DNA of 57,641 nt from a bacterium (GCA_021791415.1 JAJYWQ010000011.1:1-57641); one strand, 5' to 3'. Shown: positions 18,513 through 28,065, counted from the first letter of the stretch. The notes: generated by a model from the letters alone, not told the origin. Made by a program: numbers and translations.

Positions 18513-19964
18513 GTGAGCCTCGCCCAGCGAACCGTCCGCAACACCGGGATGCTCTTCGCGGCCCGCACGGGGTCGCGCCTACTTGTCTTCGGGGCCTTCC
18601 TGATCCAGCAGCACACGCTGGGGGCCACCCGATACGGGGAGTTCGGGGTGGTGGTGGTCCTGAGCAACCTGGCCAGCATCGTGGGGGACGGGGGCCTGCA
18701 GATCGTCTATCTGCGCGAGGGAAGCCGCCGGCCGGCCCGGCTGGAGGCCTACCTCTCGGTGGTCCTGGGCGCCAAGATCCCCCTTCTCCTGGGGAGCCTC
18801 CTGACCCTGGCCGCCATGCTGGCCCTCACCAGCGGCCCCTCGCTCTTCTACCTGCTGCTGCCGGCCTTCGGGCTCCTGGCCTTCACCTCGGTGGCCAACG
18901 TCCTGCGCAGCACCTTCTACGCCACCGGGGACATGCGCTACGAGGCCTTCGAAACGCTCTCCGAGGGAGCGATCCTGCTGGTGGGCACCCTGGTGGCCGC
19001 CGTCCTGCGCCTGGGCCTCGCCGCCTACCTGCTGGCCTACGCCGCCTCCTACCTCTTCACCTGCGTGTACGCGGTCATCATCATCAGCCGCCGCTACTTC
19101 CGGCCCCGCATCCGCTTCCACTTCCCCGCCTCCCGGCGCCTTCTCACCATGGGCCTTCCCTTCGCCCTGGTCTTCCTCCTCAACACCATCTACTTCAAGA
19201 TCGACGTGGTGATCCTGGAGGCCCTCCGGGGACCGACCGAGGTGGGCTACTACCAGGCCGGCTACAAGTTCCTGGAAGGGCTCTCGTTCATCCCCCAGAC
19301 GGTGATGAACGCCGTCTTCCCGGCGCTGTCGGTCCTCCACCTGGGCCAGCTGGCTGCCCTTCGCAGCGCCTACACCGTGACCATCAAGCTGCTCACCGCC
19401 ATCGCCGTCCCCGCGGCGGTGGCGCTGGCGTTCGGAGCGGGCCCGCTGATGGCACTTCTGCGGGTCTACCCCCAGTCCGGGCCCGCGGTCCGGATCCTGG
19501 CCCTGGCGCTGGTCTTCCTCTTCGTCAACAACACCTTCGTCTTCGGCCTGGGGGCGATGAACCGGCAGCGCGACAGCGTGGTCCTCTCGGTCCTCAGCAT
19601 CGCCGTCAACGTCAGCCTGAACCTGATCATGATCCCGCTGTTTCCCCGCGCGACCGGCTATCTTGCCTGCAGCTGGGCTACCGTGATCACGGAGGTCTTC
19701 CTGCTGATCGCCGGGTACGTGATGGTGCGCCGCCAGCTGCAGCAGCTCCCCTGGGGGCTGGCGGTCCTGCCGGTGCTGGTGTCGGGAGCCCTGATGGTCG
19801 GGGTGATGGCGGTGCTCTCCTCCCAGAACGTCTTCTGGGTGGCGGCCCTCGGTGGCGCCGCCTACGTGGGCAGCCTCTGGGTGACCGGTGCGATCTCCCC
19901 GGAAGAGGTGCGAATGGCCCGCCGGAGCCTGAGACGGGCGGTCGAGGAGCCCGCCGATGGCTGA
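18513..19964 (+). CDS. Polysaccharide flippase (Wzx/MATE-type, MOP superfamily)
   Basis: The 483-residue, roughly 14-segment membrane protein has the N-terminal pattern of oligosaccharide flippases (RTVRNTGMLFAARTGSR, then GATRYGEFG). In the centre YFKIDVVILEALRGPTEVGYYQAGYK is the typical Wzx block. It would export undecaprenyl-linked repeat units. GTG at 18513 is chosen as the first start consistent with family length, 10 bases after the previous stop. It overlaps the priming transferase by 8 bases. Confidence 0.85.
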   Translation: MSLAQRTVRNTGMLFAARTGSRLLVFGAFLIQQHTLGATRYGEFGVVVVLSNLASIVGDGGLQIVYLREGSRRPARLEAYLSVVLGAKIPLLLGSLLTLAAMLALTSGPSLFYLLLPAFGLLAFTSVANVLRSTFYATGDMRYEAFETLSEGAILLVGTLVAAVLRLGLAAYLLAYAASYLFTCVYAVIIISRRYFRPRIRFHFPASRRLLTMGLPFALVFLLNTIYFKIDVVILEALRGPTEVGYYQAGYKFLEGLSFIPQTVMNAVFPALSVLHLGQLAALRSAYTVTIKLLTAIAVPAAVALAFGAGPLMALLRVYPQSGPAVRILALALVFLFVNNTFVFGLGAMNRQRDSVVLSVLSIAVNVSLNLIMIPLFPRATGYLACSWATVITEVFLLIAGYVMVRRQLQQLPWGLAVLPVLVSGALMVGVMAVLSSQNVFWVAALGGAAYVGSLWVTGAISPEEVRMARRSLRRAVEEPADG

Positions 19965-21411
19965 GAGCGACTCGCTGATCCGGCCCCGCGAGGCGGCGGC
20001 CGCTCAACAGGGGACGGCCCGGCTCTGGCCCCTACTCCTGGTCCGCCCGGTCATGGATGCCCTGGCGGTCGCCCTGGGGGCGCTGATCGGATATCAGTAT
20101 CGATTCCACATCTCCGGGGTCCCCATCCCCGGGGGCCAGATCCCCTCCTTCCAGCAGTACGCCATGGCGGTGCCCGTGGTGGTGGGGCTCTGGCTGGTCA
20201 CATTCCTGTCCACCGGTCGATACCGGCTGCGACGGGGCCAGTCCTACGTGGACGAGATCCTCTCCTCGGCGGGATCGGTGGCCCTCTTCGTGGTCCTGGC
20301 CCTGGCGCTGGAGGGGCTCTATCGGGGCTTCCCCTACTCCCGCCTCGTGCTCGCGGACGCCTCGATCGCCGCCCTCATCCTATTCATGGTCGACCGGGCG
20401 GTGGTCCGGGTGGTGCAGAGCGCGCTGCTTCGGTCGGGGTACGGGGCGGTACGGGTGCTGCTGGTGGGCGGCGGGGAGGCGGCCGAGCTCCTCATCCGCC
20501 GGCTGCGCATGTTCCCCGAGTACGGCTACCGGCTGGTGGGTCAGGTGGTGGTCCCCGGCCAGCCCGAGCCCGCAGCGGACCTCAGCCTCCCCCGCCTCTC
20601 CTTGGAGGGGGGCCTCGGTGGGGTGGTCGAGCGGGAGCGCTGCCAGCTGGTGGTGCTGGCGGGGGCGGGCCCGCACGAGCAGCTGCTGGAGATGGCTCGG
20701 GCCTGCCTGGAGAGGGGGGCCGAGGTCAAGGTGGCCCCGGATGTCCTGGAGATCATGACCAGCGCCGCCGGCAGCGAGGAGGTGGCCGGGATTCCCCTGC
20801 TGGGTGTGCGGCCCAACCGCCTCGTCGGGGTCAACATCGTCCTGAAGCGGGCCTTCGACGTGGTCGGGACCCTGGTCCTGGCGGTGCCTGCCGTCCCGGT
20901 GGTGGCGGCGTGCGCTCTGGGGATAGTGCTCACCTCCCCGGGGTCTCCCTTCTACGGCCAGGAGAGGCTGGGCTACCGGGGCAGGACGTTCCGGGTCTGG
21001 AAGCTGCGCTCCATGGTCCCGGACGCCGAGAGGGAGACCGGCCCCACCATGACCCGCGAGGACGACGAGCGCCGCACCCCCGTGGGCAAGGTGGTGAGGC
21101 GGTTCAGCCTGGACGAGCTGCCCCAGCTCTGGAACGTGTTCAAGGGGGAGATGAGCCTCGTGGGTCCCCGCCCGGAGCGGCCCTTCTTCGCCCGCCAGTT
21201 CGAGCTGGAGGTGCCGCGCTACCGGGAGCGCCTCGAGGCGCTGCCTGGGGTGACCGGTTGGGCCCAGGTGAACGACCTGCGGCAGGGGTCCGGGATCGAG
21301 GAGAGAGTCTTCTACGACCTCTACTACATCGAGAACTGGTCTTTGGCCTTCGATCTCAAGATCCTGCTCCTCACTCCCTGGCGGATCCTCTTCCACCGCC
21401 ATGCCTACTGA
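19957..21411 (+). CDS. Polyprenyl glycosylphosphotransferase (WcaJ/WbaP-like priming enzyme)
   Basis: The 484-residue product has four or five N-terminal membrane segments, a central Rossmann-like CoA-binding-type region (VLLVGGGEAAELLIRRL) and a C-terminal bacterial sugar-transferase domain from about residue 285. That domain contains KRAFDVVGT, FYGQERLGYRG-F-VWKLRSM and DELPQLWNVFKGEMSLVGPRPERP. It starts repeat-unit assembly by moving a hexose-1-phosphate to undecaprenyl phosphate. The ATG lies inside the end of the flippase gene. Confidence 0.9.
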   Translation: MAESDSLIRPREAAAAQQGTARLWPLLLVRPVMDALAVALGALIGYQYRFHISGVPIPGGQIPSFQQYAMAVPVVVGLWLVTFLSTGRYRLRRGQSYVDEILSSAGSVALFVVLALALEGLYRGFPYSRLVLADASIAALILFMVDRAVVRVVQSALLRSGYGAVRVLLVGGGEAAELLIRRLRMFPEYGYRLVGQVVVPGQPEPAADLSLPRLSLEGGLGGVVERERCQLVVLAGAGPHEQLLEMARACLERGAEVKVAPDVLEIMTSAAGSEEVAGIPLLGVRPNRLVGVNIVLKRAFDVVGTLVLAVPAVPVVAACALGIVLTSPGSPFYGQERLGYRGRTFRVWKLRSMVPDAERETGPTMTREDDERRTPVGKVVRRFSLDELPQLWNVFKGEMSLVGPRPERPFFARQFELEVPRYRERLEALPGVTGWAQVNDLRQGSGIEERVFYDLYYIENWSLAFDLKILLLTPWRILFHRHAY

Positions 21412-21428
21412 GGTGCCGGGGCGTCTGG

Positions 21429-21434
21429 TACCTT
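21429..21434 (+). promoter_or_regulatory. -10 box TACCTT (leaderless, rmlA)
   Basis: TACCTT ends seven bases before the GTG at 21442. No Shine-Dalgarno is visible, suggesting an internal promoter for the rhamnose block. Confidence 0.4.
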
Positions 21435-21441
21435 GGCCGCG

Positions 21442-22503
21442 GTGAAAGGGCTCGTTCTCAGCGGGGGCAAGGGGACCAGGCTTCGACCCATCACCCACAC
21501 CGGGGCCAAGCAGCTGGTCCCCATCGCCAACAAGCCGGTCCTCTTCTACGGCCTCGAGGCGCTGGTGGAGGCGGGGATAGAGGAGATCGGCATCGTTGTC
21601 GGCGACACCGGCGACGAGATCCGTCAGGCGGTCGGGGACGGCAGCCGCTTCGGGGCGCGGGTGGAGTACATCCCCCAGCTGGAGCCGCTGGGGCTGGCCC
21701 ACGCCGTCCAGGTGGCGCGCTCGTTCCTCGCCGGCGAGCCCTTCGTCATGTACCTTGGGGACAACTTCATCACCGGGGGGATCGGGGAGGTGGTCCGCCG
21801 CTTCGCCACCGACCAGCCGGACGCTCTGATCCTCCTGAAGCGGATGCCCGAGCCCGAGCGCTTCGGGGTGGCGGAGCTCAAGGATGGACGGGTGGTCCGG
21901 CTGGAGGAGAAGCCCCCGCACCCACTCTCCGACCTGGTCCTGGTGGGGGTGTACTGTTTCCAGCCCAGCATCATGGAGGCGGTGGACGCCATCAGCCCCT
22001 CGGCCCGCGGTGAGCTGGAGATCACCGACGCCATCCAGTGGCAGATCGACCGGGGGCTGCGCGTGGAGGCCCACGAGGTCCTGGGCCGGTGGATCGACAC
22101 CGGCAAGATGGACGACCTCCTGGAGTGCAACCGGGTGGTCCTGGACCTGCTGGAGGAGCGGCGACTGGGCACGGTCTCCGAGGACTCCAGACTCATGGGC
22201 AAGGTGATCATCGAGGAGGGGGCCGAGATCATCGGCAGCACCATCCGCGGGCCGGTGATCGTAGGAGCCCACACCCGGGTGGTGGACTCCTTCGTGGGGC
22301 CCTTCACCGCCCTCTACCACCATGTGGTGGTGGAGGGCAGCGAGATCGAGCACGCCATCGTCCTGGAGAACACCGTGATCCGCGGGGTGCGCAAGATCGA
22401 GGACTCTTTGATCGGCCGGGACGTGGTGATCGAGCGTGGATCCACCCTGCCCCGGGCCCACAAGATGATGCTGGGCGACCACTCCCGGGTGAGCCTGGCC
22501 TGA
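21442..22503 (+). CDS. rmlA: Glucose-1-phosphate thymidylyltransferase, long form
   Basis: The 353-residue product starts VKGLVLSGGKGTRLRP, the nucleotidyltransferase signature. It has YLGDNF for metal/nucleotide binding and EKPPHPLSDL. The C-terminal 110 residues form the left-handed beta-helix of the long RmlA type. It makes dTDP-glucose from dTTP and glucose-1-phosphate, the first step of dTDP-L-rhamnose synthesis. The GTG at 21442 gives the family N-terminus; a TTG at 21433 would add three residues. rmlC follows after 10 bases. Confidence 0.9.
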   Translation: MKGLVLSGGKGTRLRPITHTGAKQLVPIANKPVLFYGLEALVEAGIEEIGIVVGDTGDEIRQAVGDGSRFGARVEYIPQLEPLGLAHAVQVARSFLAGEPFVMYLGDNFITGGIGEVVRRFATDQPDALILLKRMPEPERFGVAELKDGRVVRLEEKPPHPLSDLVLVGVYCFQPSIMEAVDAISPSARGELEITDAIQWQIDRGLRVEAHEVLGRWIDTGKMDDLLECNRVVLDLLEERRLGTVSEDSRLMGKVIIEEGAEIIGSTIRGPVIVGAHTRVVDSFVGPFTALYHHVVVEGSEIEHAIVLENTVIRGVRKIEDSLIGRDVVIERGSTLPRAHKMMLGDHSRVSLA

Positions 22504-22513
22504 GGAGGTGGCG

Positions 22514-23092
22514 ATGGCCTGGCAGCGGCTGACACCAGAGCTGGAGGTGGTGCTGGAGGGGATGGCCAAGACCCCAGCCCAGGAGCGGCTGGGGGAGATC
22601 GATCAGGTCATGGTCAAGTCACTCCTGCTCCACCACGACCAGCGGGGCTTCTTCACCGAGCAGCTGAAGCGCGGGGACACCGACGACCGCGGCAGGCCCT
22701 TCCTTTTGCCCCAGCAGTTCAGCCAGATGTCGCGCTCTGTGGCCTTCGCCCGGGGAGGCAATCCCCCCGAGCTGATCAAGGCCTTTCACTGGCACCGCCG
22801 CCAGTGGGACTACTGGGACATCGTCTCCGGCGACGCCCGGATCGTGCTGGTGGACCTCCGGCCCGACTCGCCGACCCGGGGCCGGATCCAGGTGCTCATC
22901 GCCGGCGAGCATGCGCCCAAGGTGGTCGCCATCCCACCGCTGGTGGCCCACGGCTACCAGGTGCTGTCGCTCCGAGACGTGGTCCTCTGCTACTACGTCA
23001 CCGAGCCCTACGACCCCGAGGACCCCGACGAGGGCCGGATCCGCTACGACGACCCTCGGATCGGGTTCGACTGGTCGGTGGAGAACATCTGA
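22514..23092 (+). CDS. rmlC: dTDP-4-dehydrorhamnose 3,5-epimerase family protein
   Basis: The 192-residue cupin-like protein aligns with RmlC through FHWHRRQWDYWDIVSGDARIVLVDLR (catalytic His region), PPLVAHGYQVLS and the C-terminal YYVTEPYDPEDPDEGRI. The first motif diverges from the usual GLHYQ-type sequence, so this is a divergent RmlC subtype. Its place between rmlA and rmlB makes the epimerase role likely. The ATG at 22514 has GAGGAGG seven bases upstream; the in-frame GTG at 22508 is part of that Shine-Dalgarno. Confidence 0.85.
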   Translation: MAWQRLTPELEVVLEGMAKTPAQERLGEIDQVMVKSLLLHHDQRGFFTEQLKRGDTDDRGRPFLLPQQFSQMSRSVAFARGGNPPELIKAFHWHRRQWDYWDIVSGDARIVLVDLRPDSPTRGRIQVLIAGEHAPKVVAIPPLVAHGYQVLSLRDVVLCYYVTEPYDPEDPDEGRIRYDDPRIGFDWSVENI

Positions 23093-23093
23093 A

Positions 23094-24164
23094 ATGGGGG
23101 GCACCAGCTCTCAGCTCGACCTTGGCCGGGAGCTGCCGCGCCGGCTCCTCGTGGCCGGGGGGGCGGGGTTCATCGGCTCGGCCTTCGTCCGCCTCCTCCT
23201 GGCCCTCGACCCCAGTCCCCGGGTCACCGTGCTTGACAAGCTCACCTACGCCGGCAACCTGCGCAACCTCGAGGAGGTCGAGCACCATCCCCGGTACCGC
23301 TTCGTCCGGGGGGACATCTGCGACCGGGAGCTCGCCGATCGGCTGGCGGCTGAGGTCGACTGCATCGTCAACTTCGCCGCCGAGAGCCACGTCGACCGCT
23401 CCATCCTGGACCCGGACGCCTTCATCCGGACCGACGTGTACGGCACCTACTCCCTGCTGGAGGCTGCCCGGCGGCACCACCACAGCCGCTTCCTCCAGGT
23501 CTCCACCGACGAGGTGTACGGCGACGTGGAGGCCCCCCAGCTCTCAGTCGAGCGAGACCCTCTGCGGCCCCGCTCTCCCTACTCGGCGAGCAAGGCCGGC
23601 GCGGAGATGCAGTGCCTCGCCTACCACGCCACCTACGGCTTGCCGGTGGTGATCACTCGCGGCTCCAACACCTACGGCCCCTTCCAGTACCCGGAGAAGA
23701 TCGTCCCCCTCTTCGTCACCCAGGCGCTGGACGGCCTTCCCCTGCCGGTCTACGGCGATGGCGGGGCGGTCCGGGACTACCTTTACGTGGACGACCACGC
23801 CCGGGGCATCGTCACCGTGCTGGCCCGGGGTGAGCCCGGTGAGGCGTACAACCTGGGGCAGGGGGCCGAGCCGCTCAACGGGCTCCAGGTGGCAGACTCG
23901 GTCCTGGAGCTGGTGGGGGCGCCGCGGGGGCTGATCCAGCACGTGCAGGACCGCCCCGGCCACGATCGCCGCTACGCCCTGGACAGCTCACGGGCCCGCG
24001 GCCTGGGGTGGGCACCAGAACTCGACTTCACATCCGGCATGGCCCGGACGGTGGACTGGTATCGCCAGCGCCGCGACTGGTGGGAGCCGATCAAGTCGGG
24101 GGAGTTCCTGGAGTTCTACCGCCGCAACTACCGGCCCCTGGAGCCGGCCGGCCCGACCGCCTGA
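23094..24164 (+). CDS. rmlB: dTDP-glucose 4,6-dehydratase
   Basis: The 356-residue extended SDR has GGAGFIGS (NAD loop), the family's LDKLTYAGN, NFAAESHVDRS, STDEVYGD with catalytic Asp-Glu, and YSASK (Tyr-x3-Lys). It converts dTDP-glucose to dTDP-4-keto-6-deoxyglucose. The ATG begins one base after the rmlC stop. A longer open frame upstream overlaps rmlC and has no homology. Confidence 0.95.
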   Translation: MGGTSSQLDLGRELPRRLLVAGGAGFIGSAFVRLLLALDPSPRVTVLDKLTYAGNLRNLEEVEHHPRYRFVRGDICDRELADRLAAEVDCIVNFAAESHVDRSILDPDAFIRTDVYGTYSLLEAARRHHHSRFLQVSTDEVYGDVEAPQLSVERDPLRPRSPYSASKAGAEMQCLAYHATYGLPVVITRGSNTYGPFQYPEKIVPLFVTQALDGLPLPVYGDGGAVRDYLYVDDHARGIVTVLARGEPGEAYNLGQGAEPLNGLQVADSVLELVGAPRGLIQHVQDRPGHDRRYALDSSRARGLGWAPELDFTSGMARTVDWYRQRRDWWEPIKSGEFLEFYRRNYRPLEPAGPTA

Positions 24165-24172
24165 AGGTCGCC

Positions 24173-25054
24173 GTGCGGGTCCTTGTCCTGGGCGCCGGAG
24201 GCCAGCTCGGCCGCGACCTGGTGCCCCAGCTTCGGGCTGCCGGCCACGAGGTGCTGGCGCTGGCGCGGGGAGAGCTGGACATAGCCGAGGAAGGGGCGCT
24301 GGCCGGACTCCTCCGCCGGTCCCGTTTCGACCGGGTGGTGAACTGCGCCGCCTACACCAACGTCGACCGTGCCGAGACGGAGCCCGAGCTGGCGGCACGT
24401 TGCAACGCTCGGGGCGCGGCGCTGGTGGCGGCGGCCTGCGCCGAGTTCGAGGTGCCCCTCTGTCACCTCAGCACCGATTTCGTTTTCGGCGGCGACCCCC
24501 CAGAGGACGGGAGGGGGTGGGTGGAGTCCGACCCCCCAAGTCCCCTTGGCGTCTATGCCACCACCAAGCGCCAGGGAGAGCTCGCCTGCCTGCAGACCGG
24601 GGGGCCGCTGTACCTGGTGCGCACCTCCTGGCTCTACGGCAACACCGGCCCCAACTTCCCGCTGGCGATCCTGAGGAGGGCGGTCGCCGGCCTGCCGCTC
24701 CGGGTGGTGGCTGACCAGGTGGGCAGCCCCACCTGGACCTTGGACCTGTCCCGGGCCCTGACCCGGCTGCTGGAGCTGCCTCCCTGCGGCCTCGTCCATC
24801 TCTCCGGCGGCGGGAGGACCACCTGGCACCGATTCGCCGAGGAGATACTCCGACAGGCCGGGATGGAAGCCGCGGTGAGCCCAGTCAGCACCGCAGAGTG
24901 GGGGGCCCAGGCACCGCGGCCTCGGTTCTCTGTCCTGTATAGCCAGCGGTGGGAGGAGCTGGGGCTGACGCCGCTGCGCCCGTGGGAGGAGGCGCTGGGT
25001 GAATATCTCCGCTCGGAGCCCGGGGTGGCCTCGGTCCTGAACCGCCCGGGCTGA
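24173..25054 (+). CDS. rmlD: dTDP-4-dehydrorhamnose reductase
   Basis: The 293-residue SDR-like reductase begins VRVLVLGAGGQLGRDL, has CAAYTNVDRAE and STDFVFGG, and the SPLGVYATTKRQGE segment with catalytic Tyr and Lys. It makes dTDP-L-rhamnose. The GTG at 24173 gives the canonical family start. A CTG at 24161, overlapping the rmlB stop as CTGA, would add four residues but lacks a close Shine-Dalgarno. Order rmlA-C-B-D is complete within the locus. Confidence 0.9.
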   Translation: MRVLVLGAGGQLGRDLVPQLRAAGHEVLALARGELDIAEEGALAGLLRRSRFDRVVNCAAYTNVDRAETEPELAARCNARGAALVAAACAEFEVPLCHLSTDFVFGGDPPEDGRGWVESDPPSPLGVYATTKRQGELACLQTGGPLYLVRTSWLYGNTGPNFPLAILRRAVAGLPLRVVADQVGSPTWTLDLSRALTRLLELPPCGLVHLSGGGRTTWHRFAEEILRQAGMEAAVSPVSTAEWGAQAPRPRFSVLYSQRWEELGLTPLRPWEEALGEYLRSEPGVASVLNRPG

Positions 25055-25057
25055 GCC

Positions 25058-25951
25058 GTGGCCCAGCTGGATCCGGACGGGGTGCGGGCGGTGATCTGCA
25101 CCTTCAACTCCCGCCCCGATGTCTCCCGGGCGATCGAGTCCTGCCTTCGGGAGGGGATCTCCGCCGCGCACCTGACGGTGGTCGACAACGCCTCCACGGA
25201 CGGCACCCCGGAGCTGGTGCAAGGGTCGTTCCCTGAGGTCCGGCTTCTGGCCGAGGACCGCAACCGGGGATTCGCCGCGGCGGTGAACCACGGAGCGAGG
25301 GGCACCGGAGGAGAGTCCGTCCTGCTGCTCAACCCGGACGCGGAACTGCGGCCGGGCGCCCTCCGGGAGATGCTTGAGGCGCTGGCCCTCGATCCGCGGC
25401 GGGGGGCTGTGTCACCTCGCGTGATCCGACCGGACGGCCGTCTGGACCCCGCCTGCAGGCGGAGATTCCCCAGCCCCCAGGTCGCCCTCTGGCGGCTCAC
25501 CGGCCTGAGCCGGCTGCGGCCCGGCAGCTCCCGGTTCGGCGCCTACAACCTCTCCCACCTGCCGGTAGACCGGCCGATGCCGGTGGACAGCGGCACCGGC
25601 GCCTGCCTCCTCATCCGGCGCCCGCTCTTCGACTCGGTGGGTGGGCTGGACGAGGGCTACTTCATGTACGGAGAGGACCTGGAGCTCTGCTGGCAGCTGC
25701 GCCAGCGCGGCGCCCAGGTCTGGTATCAGCCCACCGCGGTAGTCATCCACCGCAAGGGGAGCAGCTCGGAGCAGGTGGCCCTGCCCATGCTGGTTCACTT
25801 CCACCGCTCCATGTGGCGCTTCTACCGCCTGCACTACATGCGGGGCGCCGGGGCGGCCCTGGCGCCGGCGGTGGCGGTGGGGATCCTGCTCCGGCTCGCC
25901 GCCCTTCTCCTCCTCAACTCGGCGCGGCCCCACCCCAGGGTCAGCCCGTGA
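25058..25951 (+). CDS. Family 2 glycosyltransferase (rhamnosyltransferase-like)
   Basis: The 297-residue GT2 protein has VICTFNSRPDVSRAIES, VVDNASTDGTPEL, FAAAVNHGA and LLLNPDAELRPG (DxD-type), then GEDLELCWQLRQRG and a C-terminal membrane-proximal segment. This is the WcaE/RfbF-like rhamnosyltransferase pattern. It starts GTG three bases after rmlD and overlaps the next glycosyltransferase by GTGA. It probably adds rhamnose to the repeat unit; the acceptor is unknown. Confidence 0.85.
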   Translation: MAQLDPDGVRAVICTFNSRPDVSRAIESCLREGISAAHLTVVDNASTDGTPELVQGSFPEVRLLAEDRNRGFAAAVNHGARGTGGESVLLLNPDAELRPGALREMLEALALDPRRGAVSPRVIRPDGRLDPACRRRFPSPQVALWRLTGLSRLRPGSSRFGAYNLSHLPVDRPMPVDSGTGACLLIRRPLFDSVGGLDEGYFMYGEDLELCWQLRQRGAQVWYQPTAVVIHRKGSSSEQVALPMLVHFHRSMWRFYRLHYMRGAGAALAPAVAVGILLRLAALLLLNSARPHPRVSP

Positions 25952-26925
25952 GTGCCGACCCACAGGTGGCCGCGGTGGTGGTCAGCTGGAACGGGGGCTC
26001 CGACCTCGTGGCCGCGCTCGACTCCCTGGGGCGGCAGTCCCTACCGCCGGCCGAGGTGGTGGTGGTGGACAACGGGTCCGTGGACGGCAGCGCCGAGTGG
26101 GTGGCCGGGCAGCCCGGCGCCCGGTTGGTGCGCAACCCCAGGAACCTCGGGTTCGCGGTGGCCGCCAACCAGGGGATCGCCGCCACCGGCTCCGAGATGG
26201 TCCTCCTGCTCAACCAGGACGTCGTCCTCGACCCGCAGTTTCTGGAGGTGGCGGCCCGCCGCATGGCCAGCCATCCGCAGGCGGGGGCGGTGGCCCCCCG
26301 CCTGCGTCGGGGAGCTCTCCTCGACAGCACAGGTCACCTGCTGCACAACAGCCTGTGGGTCTCCAACCGCGGGCAGGGGGAGCCGGACGACGGCCGCTAT
26401 GCCGACGCAGAGGAGGTGTTCGGGGCCTCTGCGGCGGCGGCGCTCTACCGGCGCGAGATGCTGGAGGACGTGGCGCTGGGGGAGGAGGTGTTCTGCGCCC
26501 GCTTCTTCGCCTACCTGGAGGACGTTGACCTGGACTTCCGGGCGCGCTGGCGGGGATGGTCCTGCTGGTATGAACCCGGGGCCACCGCCTCCCACCTTCG
26601 GGGTGGGAGCGGACTGCACCGCACCGCCGCGATCGAGCGCCACGTCCTGACCAATCGGTTCCTCCTCCTGGAGCGGGTGGCACCGCCCAGCTGGCGGCGG
26701 GGACGGGGACAGCTCGAGCCCCGGGCCCTGCTCCTCTTGCGCTGTGGGCTCGCGGCGCGCCGTCATCCCACAGCGCTTCTCGGGGTAATGGACGCCGCCC
26801 GACAGCTGGGCGCGGCGCGCCGCGACTGGCGCCGGATCTGGAGTGCCCGGCGGGTCGAGGAAGGGGAGATCCTGCGGTGGGCCGCCCCGACCCCCTGGGG
26901 GCCCCTCATCCGCCGCTCCACCTAG
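25948..26925 (+). CDS. Family 2 glycosyltransferase (rhamnosyltransferase-like)
   Basis: The 325-residue GT2 protein has AVVVSWNGGSDLVAAL, VVDNGSVDGS, FAVAANQGI and LLLNQDVVLDPQF (Asp pair), and YLEDVDLDFRARWRG as the catalytic Glu-Asp segment. It is a paralogue of the preceding gene. The GTG at 25948 overlaps the previous stop (GTGA), so the two are translationally coupled. It is the last gene of the polysaccharide operon; its end overlaps the convergent M50 protease gene by 4 bases. Confidence 0.85.
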   Translation: MSADPQVAAVVVSWNGGSDLVAALDSLGRQSLPPAEVVVVDNGSVDGSAEWVAGQPGARLVRNPRNLGFAVAANQGIAATGSEMVLLLNQDVVLDPQFLEVAARRMASHPQAGAVAPRLRRGALLDSTGHLLHNSLWVSNRGQGEPDDGRYADAEEVFGASAAAALYRREMLEDVALGEEVFCARFFAYLEDVDLDFRARWRGWSCWYEPGATASHLRGGSGLHRTAAIERHVLTNRFLLLERVAPPSWRRGRGQLEPRALLLLRCGLAARRHPTALLGVMDAARQLGAARRDWRRIWSARRVEEGEILRWAAPTPWGPLIRRST

Positions 26926-28058
26926 CCCTGGGGACGCGTGCCGAGGAGCGGGGCCAGGGCGCCCATCCGGGCGAGGTCGGAGGCGGCGAGGGTGCCCACC
27001 AGCTGGCCGCCTGCCACCACCAGGGCCCCCTGCTCGAGGTGGGGGCCGAGACGCAGCAGCGCCGCCTCCAGATCCTCGTCCGGGCGCACCGTTATGAGCT
27101 GCTCCGCGGCCACCGCCAGGGCCTCCAGCCTCCACTCGGGATGCCCGGATCGCACCGCGTCGTCCACCCGGCTGCGGGGGAGGAAGCCCACCAGCTCGCC
27201 GCCCACTCCGTGAAGCGCGTACAGGCCGGCCCCCCGCCCGCCGGCCTCGGCCAGCTGCCCGCAGGTGAGCCAGCTGGGGAGAGTGGGCACCGGGCTGGTC
27301 ATGACGGCCGAGACCGGCACCTGTCGCAGGCGAGATCGGATGCCCACCTGGCGCCCCTCGGCAGCCCCGGCCGAGAGCAAGAACCAGCCGATCAGGGCGA
27401 GCCACAGGCCGTTCAGCAGGCCGCCCGCCAAAACCTCGAGAGCCCCCAGCGCGATCAGCAGGTAGGCGAAGAACCTCCCCACCCGGACCGCCCCGGTCGT
27501 TCCCCGGTCCTTGGAGCCGGTCCGCCACCAGACGGCGGCCCCCAGGAGCCGGCCCCCGTCCAGGGGGAGGGCGGGCACCAGGTTGAAGACCCCCAGGACC
27601 AGGTTGAGCAGCGCCATCCAGGAGAAGAGGGTCACGAGGAGCAGGGGTTCGTTGAGGGTGGTGAGCAGCTGCTGAACTCCGAAGAAGAAGGCGGCCAGGA
27701 CCAGGCTGGTGAGGGGCCCAACAGCTGTGATGAGCGCCTGGTCCTGAGCCCGGCTCGGCTCCCCCTCCAGCTGGGTCACCCCACCGAAGAGCCAGAGGGT
27801 GATCCCCGACACCTTGACCCCCTTGGCCTTGGCCACCAAGGCGTGGGACAGCTCATGGGCCAGAAGGCAGGCGTAGAAGACCACGGTGCCCAGCACCCCG
27901 GCGATCCAGTACTCGGTGCTGGAGAGCCCGGGTGACCCCGACGGCAGGACCTCCGTCGCCATGGTCCAGGCCACGAGGAGGAAGAAGGGCAGCAGGCTCC
28001 AGTTGAATCCGATCTCCAGGCCGAAGAGCCGGCCCAGGCGGATCGTCTGACTACCCAC
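26922..28058 (-). CDS. Site-2 protease family M50 metalloprotease with CBS domains
   Basis: The 378-residue membrane protease carries the zinc motif HELSH (His68, Glu69, His72) in the second membrane segment and the third ligand Asp167 in VPALPLDGGR. Residues 255-370 look like a CBS pair (SAVMTSPVPTLPSW near the start, TVRPDEDLEAALLRL near the end). The group cuts membrane-anchored substrates inside the bilayer, and CBS domains usually sense adenine nucleotides. The GTG at 28058 follows a TATGGT box by seven bases, implying a leaderless mRNA. Confidence 0.9.
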   Translation of the reverse strand: MGSQTIRLGRLFGLEIGFNWSLLPFFLLVAWTMATEVLPSGSPGLSSTEYWIAGVLGTVVFYACLLAHELSHALVAKAKGVKVSGITLWLFGGVTQLEGEPSRAQDQALITAVGPLTSLVLAAFFFGVQQLLTTLNEPLLLVTLFSWMALLNLVLGVFNLVPALPLDGGRLLGAAVWWRTGSKDRGTTGAVRVGRFFAYLLIALGALEVLAGGLLNGLWLALIGWFLLSAGAAEGRQVGIRSRLRQVPVSAVMTSPVPTLPSWLTCGQLAEAGGRGAGLYALHGVGGELVGFLPRSRVDDAVRSGHPEWRLEALAVAAEQLITVRPDEDLEAALLRLGPHLEQGALVVAGGQLVGTLAASDLARMGALAPLLGTRPQG

Positions 28059-28065
28059 GACCTAG

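Noticed and set aside
20380-22569. Minus-strand open frame of 729 codons opposite the priming transferase and rmlA
   Set aside because: Same shadow pattern; both forward genes are unambiguous.
24161-24173. CTG start for rmlD within a CTGA overlap
   Set aside because: The GTG at 24173 gives the exact family N-terminus and a nearby GAAGG; the CTG has no Shine-Dalgarno at useful distance.
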